The notes under the pieces: generated by a model | The model's database searches: none | What the model was told of the DNA's origin: nothing | Seen by the model: only the letters and a program-made list of their open reading frames with translations | Shown here: piece by piece, positions 1 through 12,385 of the stretch | Layout: each line of letters begins with the position of its first letter | How positions within the stretch are numbered: position 1 is the first letter of the stretch | Program-made: the position numbers and the translations under genes | Source: Marasmius tenuissimus | Lineage: Eukaryota; Basidiomycota; Agaricomycetes; Agaricales; Marasmiaceae | Direction of reading: 5' to 3' | NCBI GenBank assembly: GCA_029532415.1 | Contig: JAQOTA010000050.1 | Location: 2,232,001 to 2,296,000, forward strand | Length of the DNA stretch: 64,000 nucleotides

Positions 1-2388
1 ATAGCCTTTCGGGTTCGTGAGTATCCGCTATTTTCAATTCATGCACTCAAGCTCATCCATCTCACTTATTTGTCAGATATGAGCTACTTGTGCGGCATCG
101 TTTTGCTTCACATGTTTGCCAGACGCTTCTCTTCGTATCCTCAGAAACGATTGCACGAGAGGTGAGATTCTGTTCAAGATCAGCGTACCGTACACACAAA
201 CATGCTCTTCTCAGCTCAATGGAGTCTTTCCAACGATACCAGACTCAGAAAATGGGGAACTGCGGACGATGACCCAGCTCATACTTGACATCTGCGAGGT
301 TCGGCCTGACCCGTAGCGATGCAAACCCCGTCTCACGTTCTTTGCTCAGGAATTGCTCCCCTCGTTAAACTCCCTCATGATGGATTCCTTCGCATCCCAT
401 GTGGTTCGAGTCCTCTTATTCCTTTTGTGTCCTGCCGCTTTCCCGACTACCGGTTTCCAACCCAATCTTCGCTCCAAAAAGAGCTCTGCATGGAAATCGA
501 AACAAGGCACCTTATCGTCTCTCTTCTCCGATAGCAAAGGCAAATTCAGCGAGGCTCGGTTAACAAAAACTCCGCCGGAATTCGCAGGCATGGCGCGCAA
601 ATCCGTCAACACGATCAGAGAAACGCTTGGTGGCAACGAAGTCCGCGCATTGGCTGCCAGTGACGTTGCCGGTCCATGCCTGACTGTGAGCTTGCGATCT
701 CGTTCTGCTCGGTTTGATACTGACTTTCCTTCAGGTCTTGCTACATATCGAAGCAGTGAATGATATGTCTGACGAGGAGGACTCACTGATGGATAGGATG
801 ACCGTAGGAATCGTCTCTGAATCGCGTGCGTTCGTTGAGCCGCTATTTCATAGTCTATACTAATGTCTACCCTCTAGTCAAGGGCAATTCGGAGGACATC
901 CAACCATCAGACTACCTGGGGACCTTGTTTCGCGATCCTACCTCATCCCACGTTCTGGAAACTATAGTGACCCGAGTTTCAGCAAAGCCATTCTCCTTGT
1001 TGTGGAACACCTATCTGAAAGGGAAACTACCACGGCTGTCTATTCATCCGGTCGCGAATTATGTTGTTGCCAAATCTTTGGAGCGGTGTAATCCTACCCA
1101 ATTAGAGGCGGCTTTCCAAGAATTGGAAGATAGTTGGGAAAAGGTTATCAGTAAGTGTGTTTGTCTCTCCCTTTGTAGTCAATCCTGACGTTCAACTGCA
1201 GCCTCATCGAGGTCTTCGGTCCTGCGTGCAGTCATCCAACGATCTGCGGCTCTCGGTATTCTTGGGGACCAGGCCGTCCATGTAAGTATCTGTTACTGGC
1301 TTTTCGTGCTATGGATTCCCAGACATACTCCCAGGCATTTTCAAGAGGATTTTGCATATCAACTTCTGAAGATAGAAAGCTTTTGGTGCCGTGCGCTTTG
1401 TCCTTGAAGCCAGTGGGGGTGAGTTCCCACCCAGTGAACCGAGGGTCTCCCTAACCAACGGGTTACAAGGAATGCCGACGGACTCTATCGAAAAATACAG
1501 ACAAAGACAGAGCCGACAAGGGGGACGCAAAGAAAGAAGCGACGGTTCAAGGCTCGGTCTTACTCCAAACTGCCCTGAAGCTACCTGCTCCTCACAACGA
1601 ATGTGTAGTTGATAGGTGCGAATTCAACCCACTCTAACAAGTTGTATCCTGATGACTGAACAGTCTGAACTCGCTCGAGATCTCGGAACGGCTGAAAATA
1701 GCCTACGATCCCTCAGGTTCACGTATAATGGATGCTCTCTTGGACTCTCCGACCGTCTCACAAAAAGCCAAACGGTCGTTTATCATGTCTTTTATCGGTC
1801 ATTTCCACGAACTTGTCGACGATCGCATTGGGAGTCGTGTTGGTGACCGACTGTTTGCCTTTGCGGATACATACCTCAAGGTATCTCAACTCCTTAGTTC
1901 CGTGATTCATTCTCTCACTTGTTTTTCACAATTAGGAAAAGATCGCGCGCTCTGTCATTCCCCATGAACAAGCCCTGATAGGCTCGTTTTATGGCAAGTT
2001 TTTCAGTCGGAACCTCAACTTGTATCTTCTTCGCCGGCGACCTGACGAATGGAGGAGCATGCAGTCCAGTGCGAAGCAGGGAGCCAAGGGCAGCGCCCCC
2101 TCGGAGCCTCAAAAGTCCAAGGTACCAGGATCGCAGGCACCGGCGGTTCCCGAGAAGAAACGGAAGAGGAAGGGTGGTCCAACCGATGAAATCGACGAGT
2201 TGTTCGCGAGTGCGCCTGTCAAGAAGTTGAAGGGGCCTGGGATCTCTCACAATCAAGAACCCACAAAGGAAGAACCGCCATCCGCCCAAGCGGCAGACGC
2301 CGACTCCAACCTTCAGGATGTCTTCAAGGCTATCAAAGCCGCTCCGAAGAATGATGTGAGGGAGAAGTCTAAGAAGCGGAAGAAGTAG
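1..2388 (+). CDS. NOP9: Nucleolar protein Nop9, pumilio-repeat rRNA-processing factor (5' partial)
   Basis: Nop9 binds pre-rRNA through pumilio-like repeats and is needed for 40S subunit processing in the nucleolus. The window opens inside the gene: an exon end at about 1-16 is followed by an intron starting GTGAGT and ending near 78. Later exons carry repeat-like segments such as RFASHVCQTLLFV, MDSFASHVVRVLLFLL, TSSHVLETIVTRVS and HPVANYVVAKSLERC, then SGSRIMDALLDSP near 1720. The C-terminus is lysine-rich (KKRKRKGG, ending KSKKRKK), fitting a nucleolar location. At least eight introns of about 50-60 bp interrupt the reading frame. The stop is at 2386-2388, and the convergent GH79 gene ends 56 bp further on. 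The identification rests on the repeat pattern and the basic tail and is firm; the start lies outside the window. Confidence 0.88.
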
Positions 2389-2444
2389 GTATCGTTATCC
2401 CAACAACACAAAAGTACATGTACATCTTCATCCAAGGGGTTGAC

Positions 2445-4275
2445 CTATAGGTCGATAATCAAGGCCTCGGATGCCTTTACGGACACAGTCAACGTGCTTC
2501 CGCTGATGGATATCGTCTCCTTTGCTATACTTCCCACGGGATTACAGTTTCCATCGAACTGGAACATGACGGATGAGTGAGCGTGGGTCACAGAACGAGG
2601 TCCAGTGACTTACTGTCAAACCTCCTCCAATGGTAACAGCAGCCCCTTGGTCGACGCGAGATGTCGCATTGGGTGCCGTGAGCCTCGTCGCCGTCTTGGA
2701 GCCACTTGAAGGCAGAACACCGCCGGTGAAAGACACGGACGTGCTCGAACGCGTGCCACTCGCGTAGTAATTCGAGTTGTATACGAGCGCGCGAATTGGC
2801 TTTCCCGAAGAGTTGTAGACTACATATGTAGCGACAGCACCCGTACCGTCGTCTAAGGCGGAGATTTTTGTGCCATCTCTGCCGAGGAAGGTGTTGAGGA
2901 AGTATGTGCCATAGAACGGTGCTCCTGTGGTGAATCTTCCCCACCAGCAGTATTGCTGAAGAATACTCAGACGAAGCTTTGACAGGTAGAGGAACGAAGG
3001 CACTCACGCAGTTCCCAATGGTACCTTGGTGGAAGTACAGCCGCTCAATTCCGTTGAGGGCCCCTTGTAGGACGTAGTCGACGATCCACAGGGCCGCACC
3101 GAATGTAGGACTAATACCGCCACCTCCGCAAGTAGCTTGATAGAGATGTTTAGTGCATAGGAAGAATTTGAGAGATCCATGTTCGAACCTGAGTTGGTCT
3201 CCCCGAGGAAATACCTCTTGCCTGCTCCATGAACAGCATCAGCGTCAGTTTTATATTTCTTCGTGTACGAAACGATCCCTCTGTGCAGTTTGAACGCGTC
3301 AATCTCTCGAGGCTGAAAAATCTCAGTAGTAACTGAGCTTGACGCACGAATGAGTCATGAGGTTTTGAAGGTTTGTAGAAGCCCCACCGCACGCAGACTG
3401 GGGGTACGAATGACCGGAGAACGACTTGACTTTGCTTAATGCGTCTCCGAGGGAGGAGACCAGGCCCGCAAGGCTCCATCGATCCAAATATACTCCAGCC
3501 TGGAATATGTTACCGACCTGCATGCAATAACGATCAGCCGTCTGTCGCGTTCAACAAATATGGAGCAGACAGACAGATGGGGCAAGGGCATTGAACCACG
3601 TCCTCTCGCTCGCGGCATCGGCATTTGCGTTCCAGGTCCCGCCAGCAATGGGAGAGCTAGCTGCGTATACTACAGAGAGACTGTGTCGTCAGACAAGGTG
3701 GAAAGAAGAGTGACGGGGTCTCTCACAATCTGGTTCATTTCCCAGTTCTATCGATAGGAGGTTCGGAATGGCTTGTTTAGCTCTTTGGGCAGCCGCCAGG
3801 GTGTTGGCTTGGTTGTTGAGCTGACGGTTCAGTCCTACGGTGACATCGCCCTTCATGCCGGCTGCGAGAGTGAAGAATGAAGGTCCATAGGTAAGCGAAA
3901 GAGGTGCATCGTTGGGACTGGCGACGGTGTATTTCACGGGGTCCGCTAATGATGCGTCGTAGGTGGCTCGATCTCTATAAGGGCCGCTTCCGAGTTGCAT
4001 GCATTCACAATGGAAGAAAAGGGGACTTACTGAGTAGTTCCTCCTATACGGACTGCGACCGGCGAGCCTCTCAAGTCCCCGAGGTTCTGCAAACATTTGG
4101 AAGTCGAGGTGACGTTAGTATAGCCTGGGAATGCAAAGAACTCGATGGAAACTGCCAGGAGGGAGGGGTCGATAGTCGCAGCCGATGATGGTGCTGCAGT
4201 TGGAATGACCACAGCTGCTCCGCCCCGAAGCAAAAAGAAAAGGAAGCTGGCAGAGAGTCCTCGGACAAGATACAT
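2445..4275 (-). CDS. Secreted GH79-family beta-glucuronidase-like glycoside hydrolase
   Basis: GH79 enzymes remove glucuronic or 4-O-methyl-glucuronic acid from polysaccharides and glycoproteins outside the cell. The start at 4275 gives a hydrophobic leader (LSASFLFFLLRG) typical of a signal peptide. Next come SPVAVRIGGTTQ, the acid/base motif SIELGNEPD (about 3710-3750) and a probable nucleophile motif RYFLGETNSGS (about 3190-3230). The last exons, about 2445-2940, fit the beta-sandwich C-terminal domain of the family, with TYFLNTFLGRDGTKISALDD and a tail ending SEALIIDL. About six short introns are present. Both catalytic glutamates are kept, so it should be active. The exact substrate cannot be read from the sequence. 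Confidence 0.85.
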
Positions 4276-4974
4276 GACTGGAAAAGAACGCGATGGAAGG
4301 TCATCCGCAAGAATCTTTAAGTACGTACCAAACGGCCCGCAAGAATGTCGGCCTTGGGCTCTGCGTTTCATTTTACAATGTTTCCGATGTACATTTACAT
4401 CGGAAATAGAGCAGATGCTCGTATCATCATGTGGTAGCATGAGCACAAGGTCCCTTTGTAACGCATGGCAAGTCACGACGCTGCGCAGTGTTCAGGACGT
4501 GTAGAACGCTGGTAGAAGAAAGGCAAGGAATGAAACTGGCTGTCGGGACACGGCCCGCCGTAACTCTGCCCGAAGTTCAAGTGACTATCTAGTCAATCTC
4601 TTACTTTACTCGTTTAAAGTACGAGTTTCAGCCACGACGGAACTAATAAGACCTTCGGACACGGTGCCATACCTCCAATCCGATATCCGGCAGGTGGTAA
4701 GCAAAGCAATGGCCCTAGTGGGTTCCAGCAAGAAACTCTAGAGGCTAGCCCAACTTTGTGCTAGCTGACCTCCCCATTTTTGATATGAATGATGCTGGAC
4801 CGTGCCAATCATTGCCAGACGACTTCTACCTTGGTGCTCTCGATGCTTCAATTGTGAGCCCCAGTACAAAATTGTGTTTTCGAACTTGTGTACTAGCCTG
4901 GGCCTATCCGTTGGACTATCCGCCATCGATCCGCTAGCAGTTCGGGGACGATAGAGTATAGTATCCAGAGGCTA
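4276..4974. other. Intergenic region between GH79 and bystin genes
   Basis: About 700 bp without a supported gene. It holds the upstream region of the GH79 gene and the 3' flank of bystin. Short open frames here have no protein-like character, and I see no repeat. Confidence 0.5.
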
Positions 4975-6678
4975 CTATGACATCTCTACATCCTCGTCGG
5001 GCCTCGGTTCTCCTCTGACTACCGAGTTGACCAACTCTCTTCTGATCTCTGGTCCTATCTGATCATGGGGCGTTGCTCGCACAACATCGAGAAGTGCGTC
5101 TTTCTGGTCAGGAGTGAGGTCGGAGGCGTACCTAAAGTTCCCGTTTCAGAGGCATGAGGAGGGACAAGTCGTAGCTACGTACCGTTGAGCGAATACAAGA
5201 AGACTCTGGTGCCATAGAACCGGTAATTTCTCAGCGTCTCCACGACTCCGTGCCTTATAGGTATTGGAGAGCCGTATGAAATGGAAGACGAGGGCATCGA
5301 CGACTTTATAGGGTAGCGCATGTTTTTTGTCGAGCAGAACTCGTATGAACAGCGAATTCGGACCTGGTTTATGTGTGAGAGACGAATTGGTCATGAACGA
5401 GGGGAGCTGTACCAGAATAGTCCATTTCTGCTATCCGGAGAAGGGCCGCGGAAGCATGTAGGACTGGAACCCTTGTTTTTGCTAGGATTGAGGCAACGAT
5501 AGCCGCCTCCTTCAACGTACATCCTTGCTGAAAAGTGGTGAATCAGTGGAGATGAAATAACGGAGAGGCGAGTTGATTACATCAAGCAACGGAAAAACGA
5601 TGCCTTTGAAGAACGCTGCGGGCTTGAACAATGCCTTCTTCAGAGCTTCGTAATATTGTACATTCAATTTTTTATTTTCCCGTATGTCTTCCCGGATCGC
5701 GTCCAGCAGAACAACGCTAAGGAAGAGTTGGGCTTGCGGGGGCTTCATTGTAGAGACGAATATTCTCGTCGCGGCACGAGCTGCATGTGGAGACCAGTTC
5801 TCTGGCTGGGTGAGTGCGAGGATACGGGCCCAAGCAGGAAGTGTAGGGATGACTTTGAAGGGTACTGGGAGACCGCCCGCTCTGTAACTCCGCAAAAATT
5901 CACCAACTCTACAAGGATGTTGAGCTTGAGATTGAACAAGGGGAAGAATACGAACTTGGTATAAGCTCCAATAACCCTAGGATCGAGACCTAGAGCTGGA
6001 TCGGGTGCCGACTTGTCTAAGGGAAGGTTGGTTGAATAGCGATGCATCTCTTTACTATGAAGCAACGCACCCTGTTGCACATTTTTTATTGTTGCGGCGT
6101 TGGCGGCCTCATGCTCGTCTATTTTCGCGAAGATTATGTCGGCAAGTGTCTTGCGTTCCCCCGAGTTTGGAGGAAGGAACTGGTCTAAGGTTTGTAGATC
6201 TCCCGAGTCGATTTCCTACTTTCATGTGGGTACAAATGGACGATTGAAGAGTAGAATCGATACTCACGAATACTTCCTCAATCTCCTCGACTTCTTCGAC
6301 CTCTTCTTCATCTTCATCGTCTTCCTCATCAGCTTCAACCATTATTCGCGCTTGGATTCTGGCGTCTTCAGGCGTTTCTTCATCCTCAACAACTTCCTCA
6401 TCTGGGTCTAGTTCTCTTTGCTGGTCCTTCGCGAGATCAAGAATGCGCTTGGATGTTTTGGCGTCCAGTACTGCCTATCCGACCGATTAGATGTGCCATA
6501 TGGGAAAGGGCAATTCGGTTACCTCCTCATCTTCATCGACCTCGGAGGATTTTTTTGACTTCTTCCGCTTACCAGGCTGTGACACTGTGCCATACTTGGC
6601 TATAAGTTCATCTTCACCGATCTGTGCAATGAGAGGGTTGTGTCTTGACTTTCCAGCCGATTTCGAGGCTCGAGGCAT
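4975..6678 (-). CDS. ENP1: Bystin / essential nuclear protein Enp1
   Basis: Bystin/Enp1 is a 90S and pre-40S assembly factor acting in nucleolus and cytoplasm. The start at 6678 gives [16 protein letters not shown] followed by [19 protein letters not shown], the hallmark bystin N-terminus. An acidic stretch of Glu and Asp runs around 6270-6345 (residues about 100-125). The bystin core follows: [31 protein letters not shown], and the signature [17 protein letters not shown] near 5180-5250. The final exon ends RPDEDVEMS with a TAG stop at 4975-4977. Several introns of about 50 bp are present. The start has strong family support. The gene is head-to-head with the UXS1-type gene, 191 bp between start codons. 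Confidence 0.93.
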
Positions 6679-6869
6679 TACGAAGGATGAGGGAAAGGGA
6701 AAAATCCAATAAGCGCCCACTCTGGCACTGGCGCTAATTTTACAGTTTGACATGACAAACGCGCGCCTCAGTCTCTGAGTCTGTCATGGCGCTATTGCCG
6801 CATAAAAACTCCCTGTCAGTTTTGTGACAGCAGCCAGCTCGGTCGTGTCAATTTCTCCCTCTTACCATC
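6679..6869. promoter_or_regulatory. Short bidirectional promoter between bystin and UDP-glucuronate decarboxylase
   Basis: Only 191 bp separate the two divergent start codons, so both promoters and both 5' UTRs must lie here. Visible elements are a CCAAT pentamer close to the bystin start (near 6706), two direct copies of GGCGCTA (near 6732 and 6789), and an A-rich CATAAAAAC box near 6800 that could serve the plus-strand gene. The functional assignment is inference. Confidence 0.5.
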
Positions 6870-8433
6870 ATGTCCTCTGTGAGTCCCCCCCACACAGTTT
6901 TTCTTTCCATCAAAATCTCACCGATTGTTTAGTTCAAAGTTCTAGATAAACACGGTCAAGAGATCAATACGGTTGGCTTCAATCGTTTTGGTTTCGACAG
7001 CGAGGTCTCTATCGAAGCTCTGCGCAATCTCTATCTTCGTCCGCACTATGTATACACGTCAAACAGCACTGACAGTGCTGACACCAATGCAAAGGATAAC
7101 GAGGCTACAAACACAAAAGCAGCAGACTCTGTCTATCAATCGCGATCCATCTACCATCCGGACATCAACTCGATCTCCTATACCACCCTTTCGCGTTTCC
7201 CACCAGTGAAACTTCTCGCCCCTTCGTTGCGGAAGCGGATTCTGGTCACTGGTGGTGCTGGATTCGTAGGATCTCATCTCGTCGACCGACTTATGCTTCT
7301 TGGGCACGAAGTGACTGTGTTGGATAACTTCTTCACCGGTTCCAAGACCACAGTCAGTCACTGGGTGGGACACCCGAACTTTGAGATGGTTCGCCACGAT
7401 GTCGTTGAGCCGTTCATGATTGAATGCGACCGTGCGTCTCTTCTCATCTATCATCTTGAGGCGCATGAAGTCTGACATTGACTTCTTTCAACGCCAGAAA
7501 TTTATCACCTCGCCTGTCCCGCATCTCCCCCTCACTATCAGTACAACGCTGTCAAAACAATCAAGACGTCTTTCATGGGCACCCTGAACATGCTCGGTTT
7601 GGCCAAGCGTGTCAAAGCTCGGTTCCTGATTTCGAGTACTTCCGGTTGGTCTAATTACGTTCTAACTTTGGTGCCGAAAGCTGACGAAACATACCTATCT
7701 AGAGGTATACGGTGACCCCGAAGTTCACCCGCAGCCTGAGGACTAGTATGAAAATTTCTCGCCGTTAATGCTGTCCCGTTTGTTCATCATCTATTATTAG
7801 CTGGGGACACGTCAATCCGATTGGCCCTCGAGCGTGTTACGATGAGGGAAAGCGTGTGGCCGAAACCCTCACCTATGGGTTCCACAGACAAGACGGTGTC
7901 GATGTCAGGGTAGCGCGTATTTTCAACACTTATGGTCCACGAAGTAATTCCTGCTTAACGTGTGGATTCGAACATCTCTGACGCGGCTTTCAGTGAACCC
8001 ATATGATGGACGTGTCGTCTCGAACTTTATCGTTCAAGCATTGAAAGGCGAGGATCTCACCGTTTACGGTGACGGAAAACAGACTCGCTCTTTCCAATAC
8101 GTCCACGACCTCATCGACGGTCTCATCTGTCTCATGAACTCCGAGGAGACTCGTCCCGTCAACGTTGGTAACAGTGAAGAATTCACGATTGGAGAATTTG
8201 CAGAATTAGTGAGGGAGATTGTCGAGAAGGTGCAGGATGAAGACGGGGCTAAGCGATCTCGTCGAGTTGAGATCGTCTACAAGCCCATTCCTACGGACGA
8301 TCCCCAGAAGAGAAGGCCTGACACTACCCGCGCCAAGGAGTCTCTGCAATGGCAGCCCCGATGGACGGTGCGGATGGGGCTGGAGGAAATGGTGAGATAC
8401 TACAAGGCAAAGATGGCTGAGGGAAGCCTCTAA
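6870..8433 (+). CDS. UXS1: UDP-glucuronic acid decarboxylase (UDP-xylose synthase)
   Basis: The enzyme converts UDP-glucuronate to UDP-xylose with bound NAD+, supplying xylose for capsule-like polysaccharide and glycans. The first exon is only nine coding bases (MSS) before a GTGAGT donor. The Rossmann motif [19 protein letters not shown] lies at about 7238-7294. Further hallmarks are [15 protein letters not shown], the SST of the catalytic triad (FLISSTS), the YxxxK motif in [17 protein letters not shown], and the C-terminal [19 protein letters not shown]. The frame is open in the last exon to TAA at 8431-8433. There is no N-terminal membrane anchor, so a cytosolic form is likely, unlike animal Golgi UXS1. 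About five short introns interrupt it. Confidence 0.94.
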
Positions 8434-8863
8434 GTGTTGAGTATGGGTGACGGACTGCCGGACACTCCTTCCTTTCTTCGATATCTTCGTTCTTTACACC
8501 GGTAAAGGTGGGCTGTGGATTGGATTAAGGTGGACTATATGGATCGGATGTATGTATGTACATGGTGCTTTTCATCTGTGGAACTTCGCAATTCTAGAAC
8601 TGGATGGGGATCTGAATGATCTGGAAGCAAGGGTCTCGCTAATGGTTATTGCCATATACTTACAAATAGTATTATAAAAGCATTTATACAAACGATTGTA
8701 TATACTTAGCTGGGACTAGTAGTATGACAGCAGTGTGTGGTATAGTGAATGCGCGAAAAGAGCGTGTGCGTGCAAGTGGATAACTGGATAACAAAACGAA
8801 AGCCCGAAAAGTAAGATATCATAGAAATAAAGAGGGTGAACTCAGCACGACGTTCGACGGCCT
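8434..8863. other. Convergent 3' flank
   Basis: About 430 bp between the stops of the UXS1-type and hydrolase-like genes. It is AT-richer than the flanks, with AATAAAG near 8825 and several TATA-like runs near 8660-8710 that could serve 3' end formation. No gene is seen. Confidence 0.5.
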
Positions 8864-10844
8864 CTATTTGAGGAGCCTCTGGAAGGTAGTCGTCGAATTG
8901 GAGCCAACAACCTTGGCCATTGAGCCTTTAATGGCTGTTTTCTCATTAATAGAGGTAGGGCCAACAGTCGCACGACGAAGCCGACCTTGTTGGTTATGAT
9001 CCCCATTTATGGAGGGCTCCAACGGAGACATGGGTAAACGCTCATGAGGAACAGCATCTTGTTTTTTGTATAACGCCGCTGAAAGGAAGAATGAGCGATC
9101 ATCCAAAGGGGAATTCTCTTCGAGATACTTGCCCTTGGCGTACGATATTCCGTCCCTCTCGCCATAGAACCAATGCTCGTCCTTCTTCTCGGAATATCTG
9201 AGTGGAACACATCAGTTTCTACTCTCAGTGTAGGTTATTGATGAACGCTTACTTGCGTATCGGTCGTCCATCCGGCCCTGTGGGGTCAAATGCCTCCGAT
9301 TCGCCTTTCTTGTAAAGGTCGAGAGACTCCGTTTGACCTCTCACAACTTCATGGGAGAGACACGAAAACGACAGAGAACAAGGCGGACGTGACGATATAC
9401 TTGAATCACCCATCAATTCAGCCAAACGTTCCAAAGCCATTGTCATTCGGTCCTCGATGGGTAGCGATGGTGGCTTGACGTCTGATCGGGTGGGCGGTAA
9501 TCGAGCAAGAAACTTTGCATAAACCTGGTTCGTGATGGATGCAGTACCGGGAACAAGATTGAGTCCGCCGGCTCCACCTAACAAGATAGCAGTTTTTGAG
9601 ATACCCGGGCTTATGAGAGCGATTGGACGGGGACGGACCTTTAACTGTATACAAGTACGCGGACTCCGCGTTGCTGAGCTCTGATTGCAACCGTTCTGCG
9701 TATTTCGGTGGACATGTTTCGTTCCGGTCACCCTGTGTAGACGGTTCATCATGCGGTAAGGTGTGGTGTTCGAGGGGAGCGTACATGTATTATGAGCACC
9801 GGTTGTTTGATCTCCTTGACAATTTCTGACTTCAATGGTGCCCGCTGTAGATAACAGAAGGGTACCAAGGTGTCATATGATGGACAGGGGAGAGTTGAGG
9901 GGACACAGGCTCACGTTCATCACGATATTCATGAGTTCCACCATCCGTCGTCGTCTGCGTGGAGGCATGGTCACTTCCCAGTACGCTATCAGCTGTTACC
10001 GCGGTCTATTCAGCGATGGCAACAGGGTTTTTTGATGGGATCGAAAGCATACATCGTCAAGGAGATTAGCGTCGCAATTCTGTGGGCTCTAGAGTGAGAA
10101 TGAGAGCGTTGAACAAGTAACAGAAGGACTCACAGGTCCTATTATGAACTTGACTGCTTCCATGCATACGTGTTCAAAGGACTCTAAGTCGTCGGCGTAG
10201 CACCACGATTGCATTACTTCATCGTAGGCATTGAACACCCATTTCAACCTGTTTCCAGATTATCGGTCAGGTCGACATTATGAAGATATGATACTTGAAG
10301 CCGTACTCCGTGGGCGGTGGTACATTGCATAACCCGAGACTGAGGCATAGTTCGGGAAATCTATATCGAACAACAAGGATTCAGTACTGGAGGTAGGCAG
10401 AACTTGAAATGAAGACGTACAAGACCGCGAACCGCATTGCTGTCCCGACTGAAATTGTCTCCATTGCGAGAATATGGCACGGCGGTAGATGAAGGAACTT
10501 TTGTAAATTTGTTTGAGCCCGGTGCAGCCAAGAGAAGGTCTATTTTCACGCACCTGATGACAGTAACCTAAATCTGCTGCATCCACCCAGGAATCATGTA
10601 CACCGCTTGGTTTACACGTCGACCTCCCACAGACACGCATGTCGAACGCTATCAAGTTGAAGTTGCGGTCGAGCCTTGGATCACCAAACTGGTTGCTGAG
10701 CCATGAAGAGTCGAGGAAGGTTGGGTGAAGCATCAAAATAGTAGGCTTCTCTGGATCAAAACCGCCAACATTCCCGAAGTCAGTGTTGGTGGTGTAGAAG
10801 ATAGAAGCATAATCATCGTCGCTGTACAGGTCGACATAAGGCAT
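8864..10844 (-). CDS. Alpha/beta-hydrolase-fold protein with a degenerate active site
   Basis: The start at 10844 is in a good context (CCAGCC before ATG). The N-terminal half reads as an alpha/beta hydrolase: ILMLHPTFLDSSWL (oxyanion-hole strand), NLIAFDMRVCGRSTC, then DLGYCHQ. The nucleophile elbow reads CHILAMETISVGTAMRFA, so the usual G-x-S-x-G is replaced by A-M-E-T-I. After FPELCLSLGLCNVPPPTEYG come a lid-like part and QPVLIIHGDRNETCPPKYAE, where the acid position is Asn or Glu. The loop that normally holds GH reads GGAGGLNLVPG, with no His. The C-terminal 150 residues (FDPTGPDGRPIRKYSEKK and so on) are not typical of the fold. About nine introns are inferred. The protein is probably a pseudo-enzyme or uses other chemistry. 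Confidence 0.72.
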
Positions 10845-11318
10845 GGCTGGCGGTCATTCAATGCCCACAAGATTTCGCCGCATGCAGAGAGAGAGAGAGA
10901 GAGAAAACAGAGTCAGTTGGTTGCGAGACAACCCTGGCGATGAAATTAATCAATAAATTTGAATTTACTCCGGGAGCACTACTCGTTCCTCCGGGTGAAA
11001 AGGACATAATTAAATAGTCGACCGTCCTCGGACCGGTACGTGTTCTCTCGACACTCCCTTCGTAAGTAATGGAGCTCATACTAGCTCATAGCCAACGACT
11101 GCGGGGGCTCGGACTGGGAGGAAGAGCGAGTTCCCCGTGATTGCGCCTATTATCACCGCGTTACTACAAACAGTACGTTATATCGAGTGCCCGAAACAAA
11201 AGTAACAGTGCAAACTAGACAAGTCAGGCCGCGGGCCGTAATGGTGCGGGGTTGAGCGGGAAGGATATGGTCGGGACTCGGCAGTGCTTCATTGACGAGC
11301 GGGCATTCGCACAAGTTC
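10845..11318. other. Spacer with a GA microsatellite
   Basis: This is the upstream region of the hydrolase-like gene and the 3' flank of the next minus-strand gene. A run of about ten GA dinucleotides lies at about 10885-10904. No gene is supported. Confidence 0.5.
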
Positions 11319-12385
11319 CTACGACATGGTCGGATTGCCCATCAATCCTTCCAGGACTTGGCTGACTTTCTGTTGAGTCTGACAGGCGAGCGAGACCTCA
11401 GAACATTTAAGGGACGTCTAAAAGGGTTACTCACTTCTCTATCTGAACGGTTGCCCGTCAAGAACATGGTAGGTACCCCTAGCGCTAACAGGTTCTCTTG
11501 TTGTTTGGCGACAAGGCTTTCCCAAGCGGATATAGCTCTTTCACGATCGAATTTCTTCAACTGCTGTTTGTAGCTATCGTTGAGCATTCTGGCTTCATGG
11601 GAGGACAGCCCTGTACCAATCAAACGCGCTCTGTGAATGGACTTGTCAGTTTCTGGATAGACACCATGAATGCATCGGCGACAGCTCACTTGACTGACGC
11701 ATCCTTAATCCGTTGATCGTACTTCTTCCTAATTGATTGCCGTTCCTCGAGTAATTGGCGCTCCAGGGTATCCTGGCTCTTCTTCATCTGTGAAGATTAA
11801 GGTCAATCGAGTTCAACCGAATCTAGATCAACGTCGCGCCATACGGAAACCAGTGCTTCGACTAAATCTTTTCTTGCCGCCAGCTCCGCAAGTAATGGGA
11901 GAGATTGCTGAAAGGTGTAATGTCGGGTATCCTGCCTACGTTGGTCGGTACCAGCAGATGAATTCTCCAATGGAGAGTTGTCATTCGAAGTGAACAGCGG
12001 CGTATTTGCGTAGGGATCGGGAATAGATATGACATTCGATTGGCCCAGAACGTGTGGGCCTTGCTGGTCCTTGATATCGTTTCGTAGACGTGGTTGTGCC
12101 ACGAGTTGCTGCGCTGGCCGCGATAGATCCTCTTGTGGCGTCTGTAGCTGAGAGAGAAGAGAAGCTACGGATGCGCTTGACCCAGAATCCGGAGCTTGAC
12201 TGGTTGTGGCTTCAGGATCGGAGGTTGGGTTGTCGTTGAGAGTGTCCTTCCAGGCCTGGGATGCTCCCAGCTGAGCGAGGAGGGCTTGAATAGCTTTCGC
12301 TTCCTACAAGAAAGAATGCTCATGAGTTTGCCGTTGGACCTAACGAAGGGCTTGAGCAGACATCGAGGCTCCCCGCATTAGACAT
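11319..12385 (-). CDS. Coiled-coil protein of unknown function
   Basis: I do not recognise a named family. The inferred protein of about 290 residues begins with MSNAGSLD or close to it; the first splice is uncertain. It continues with EAKAIQALLAQLGASQAW, then a Ser/Gln-rich linker. The segment QQSLPLLAELAARKDLVEAL leads into a charged coiled coil (KKSQDTLERQLLEERQSIR, RKKYDQRIKD). Next come LSSHEARMLNDSYKQQLKK and ALGVPTMFLTGNRSDRE. A last small exon ends VSQVLEGLMGNPTMS with TAG at 11319-11321. Three internal introns keep the frame (for example GTATGG to CACAG near 11794-11850). The preserved frame across introns is the main reason to call it real. A scaffold or complex subunit is one possibility, but this is not shown. 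Confidence 0.62.
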
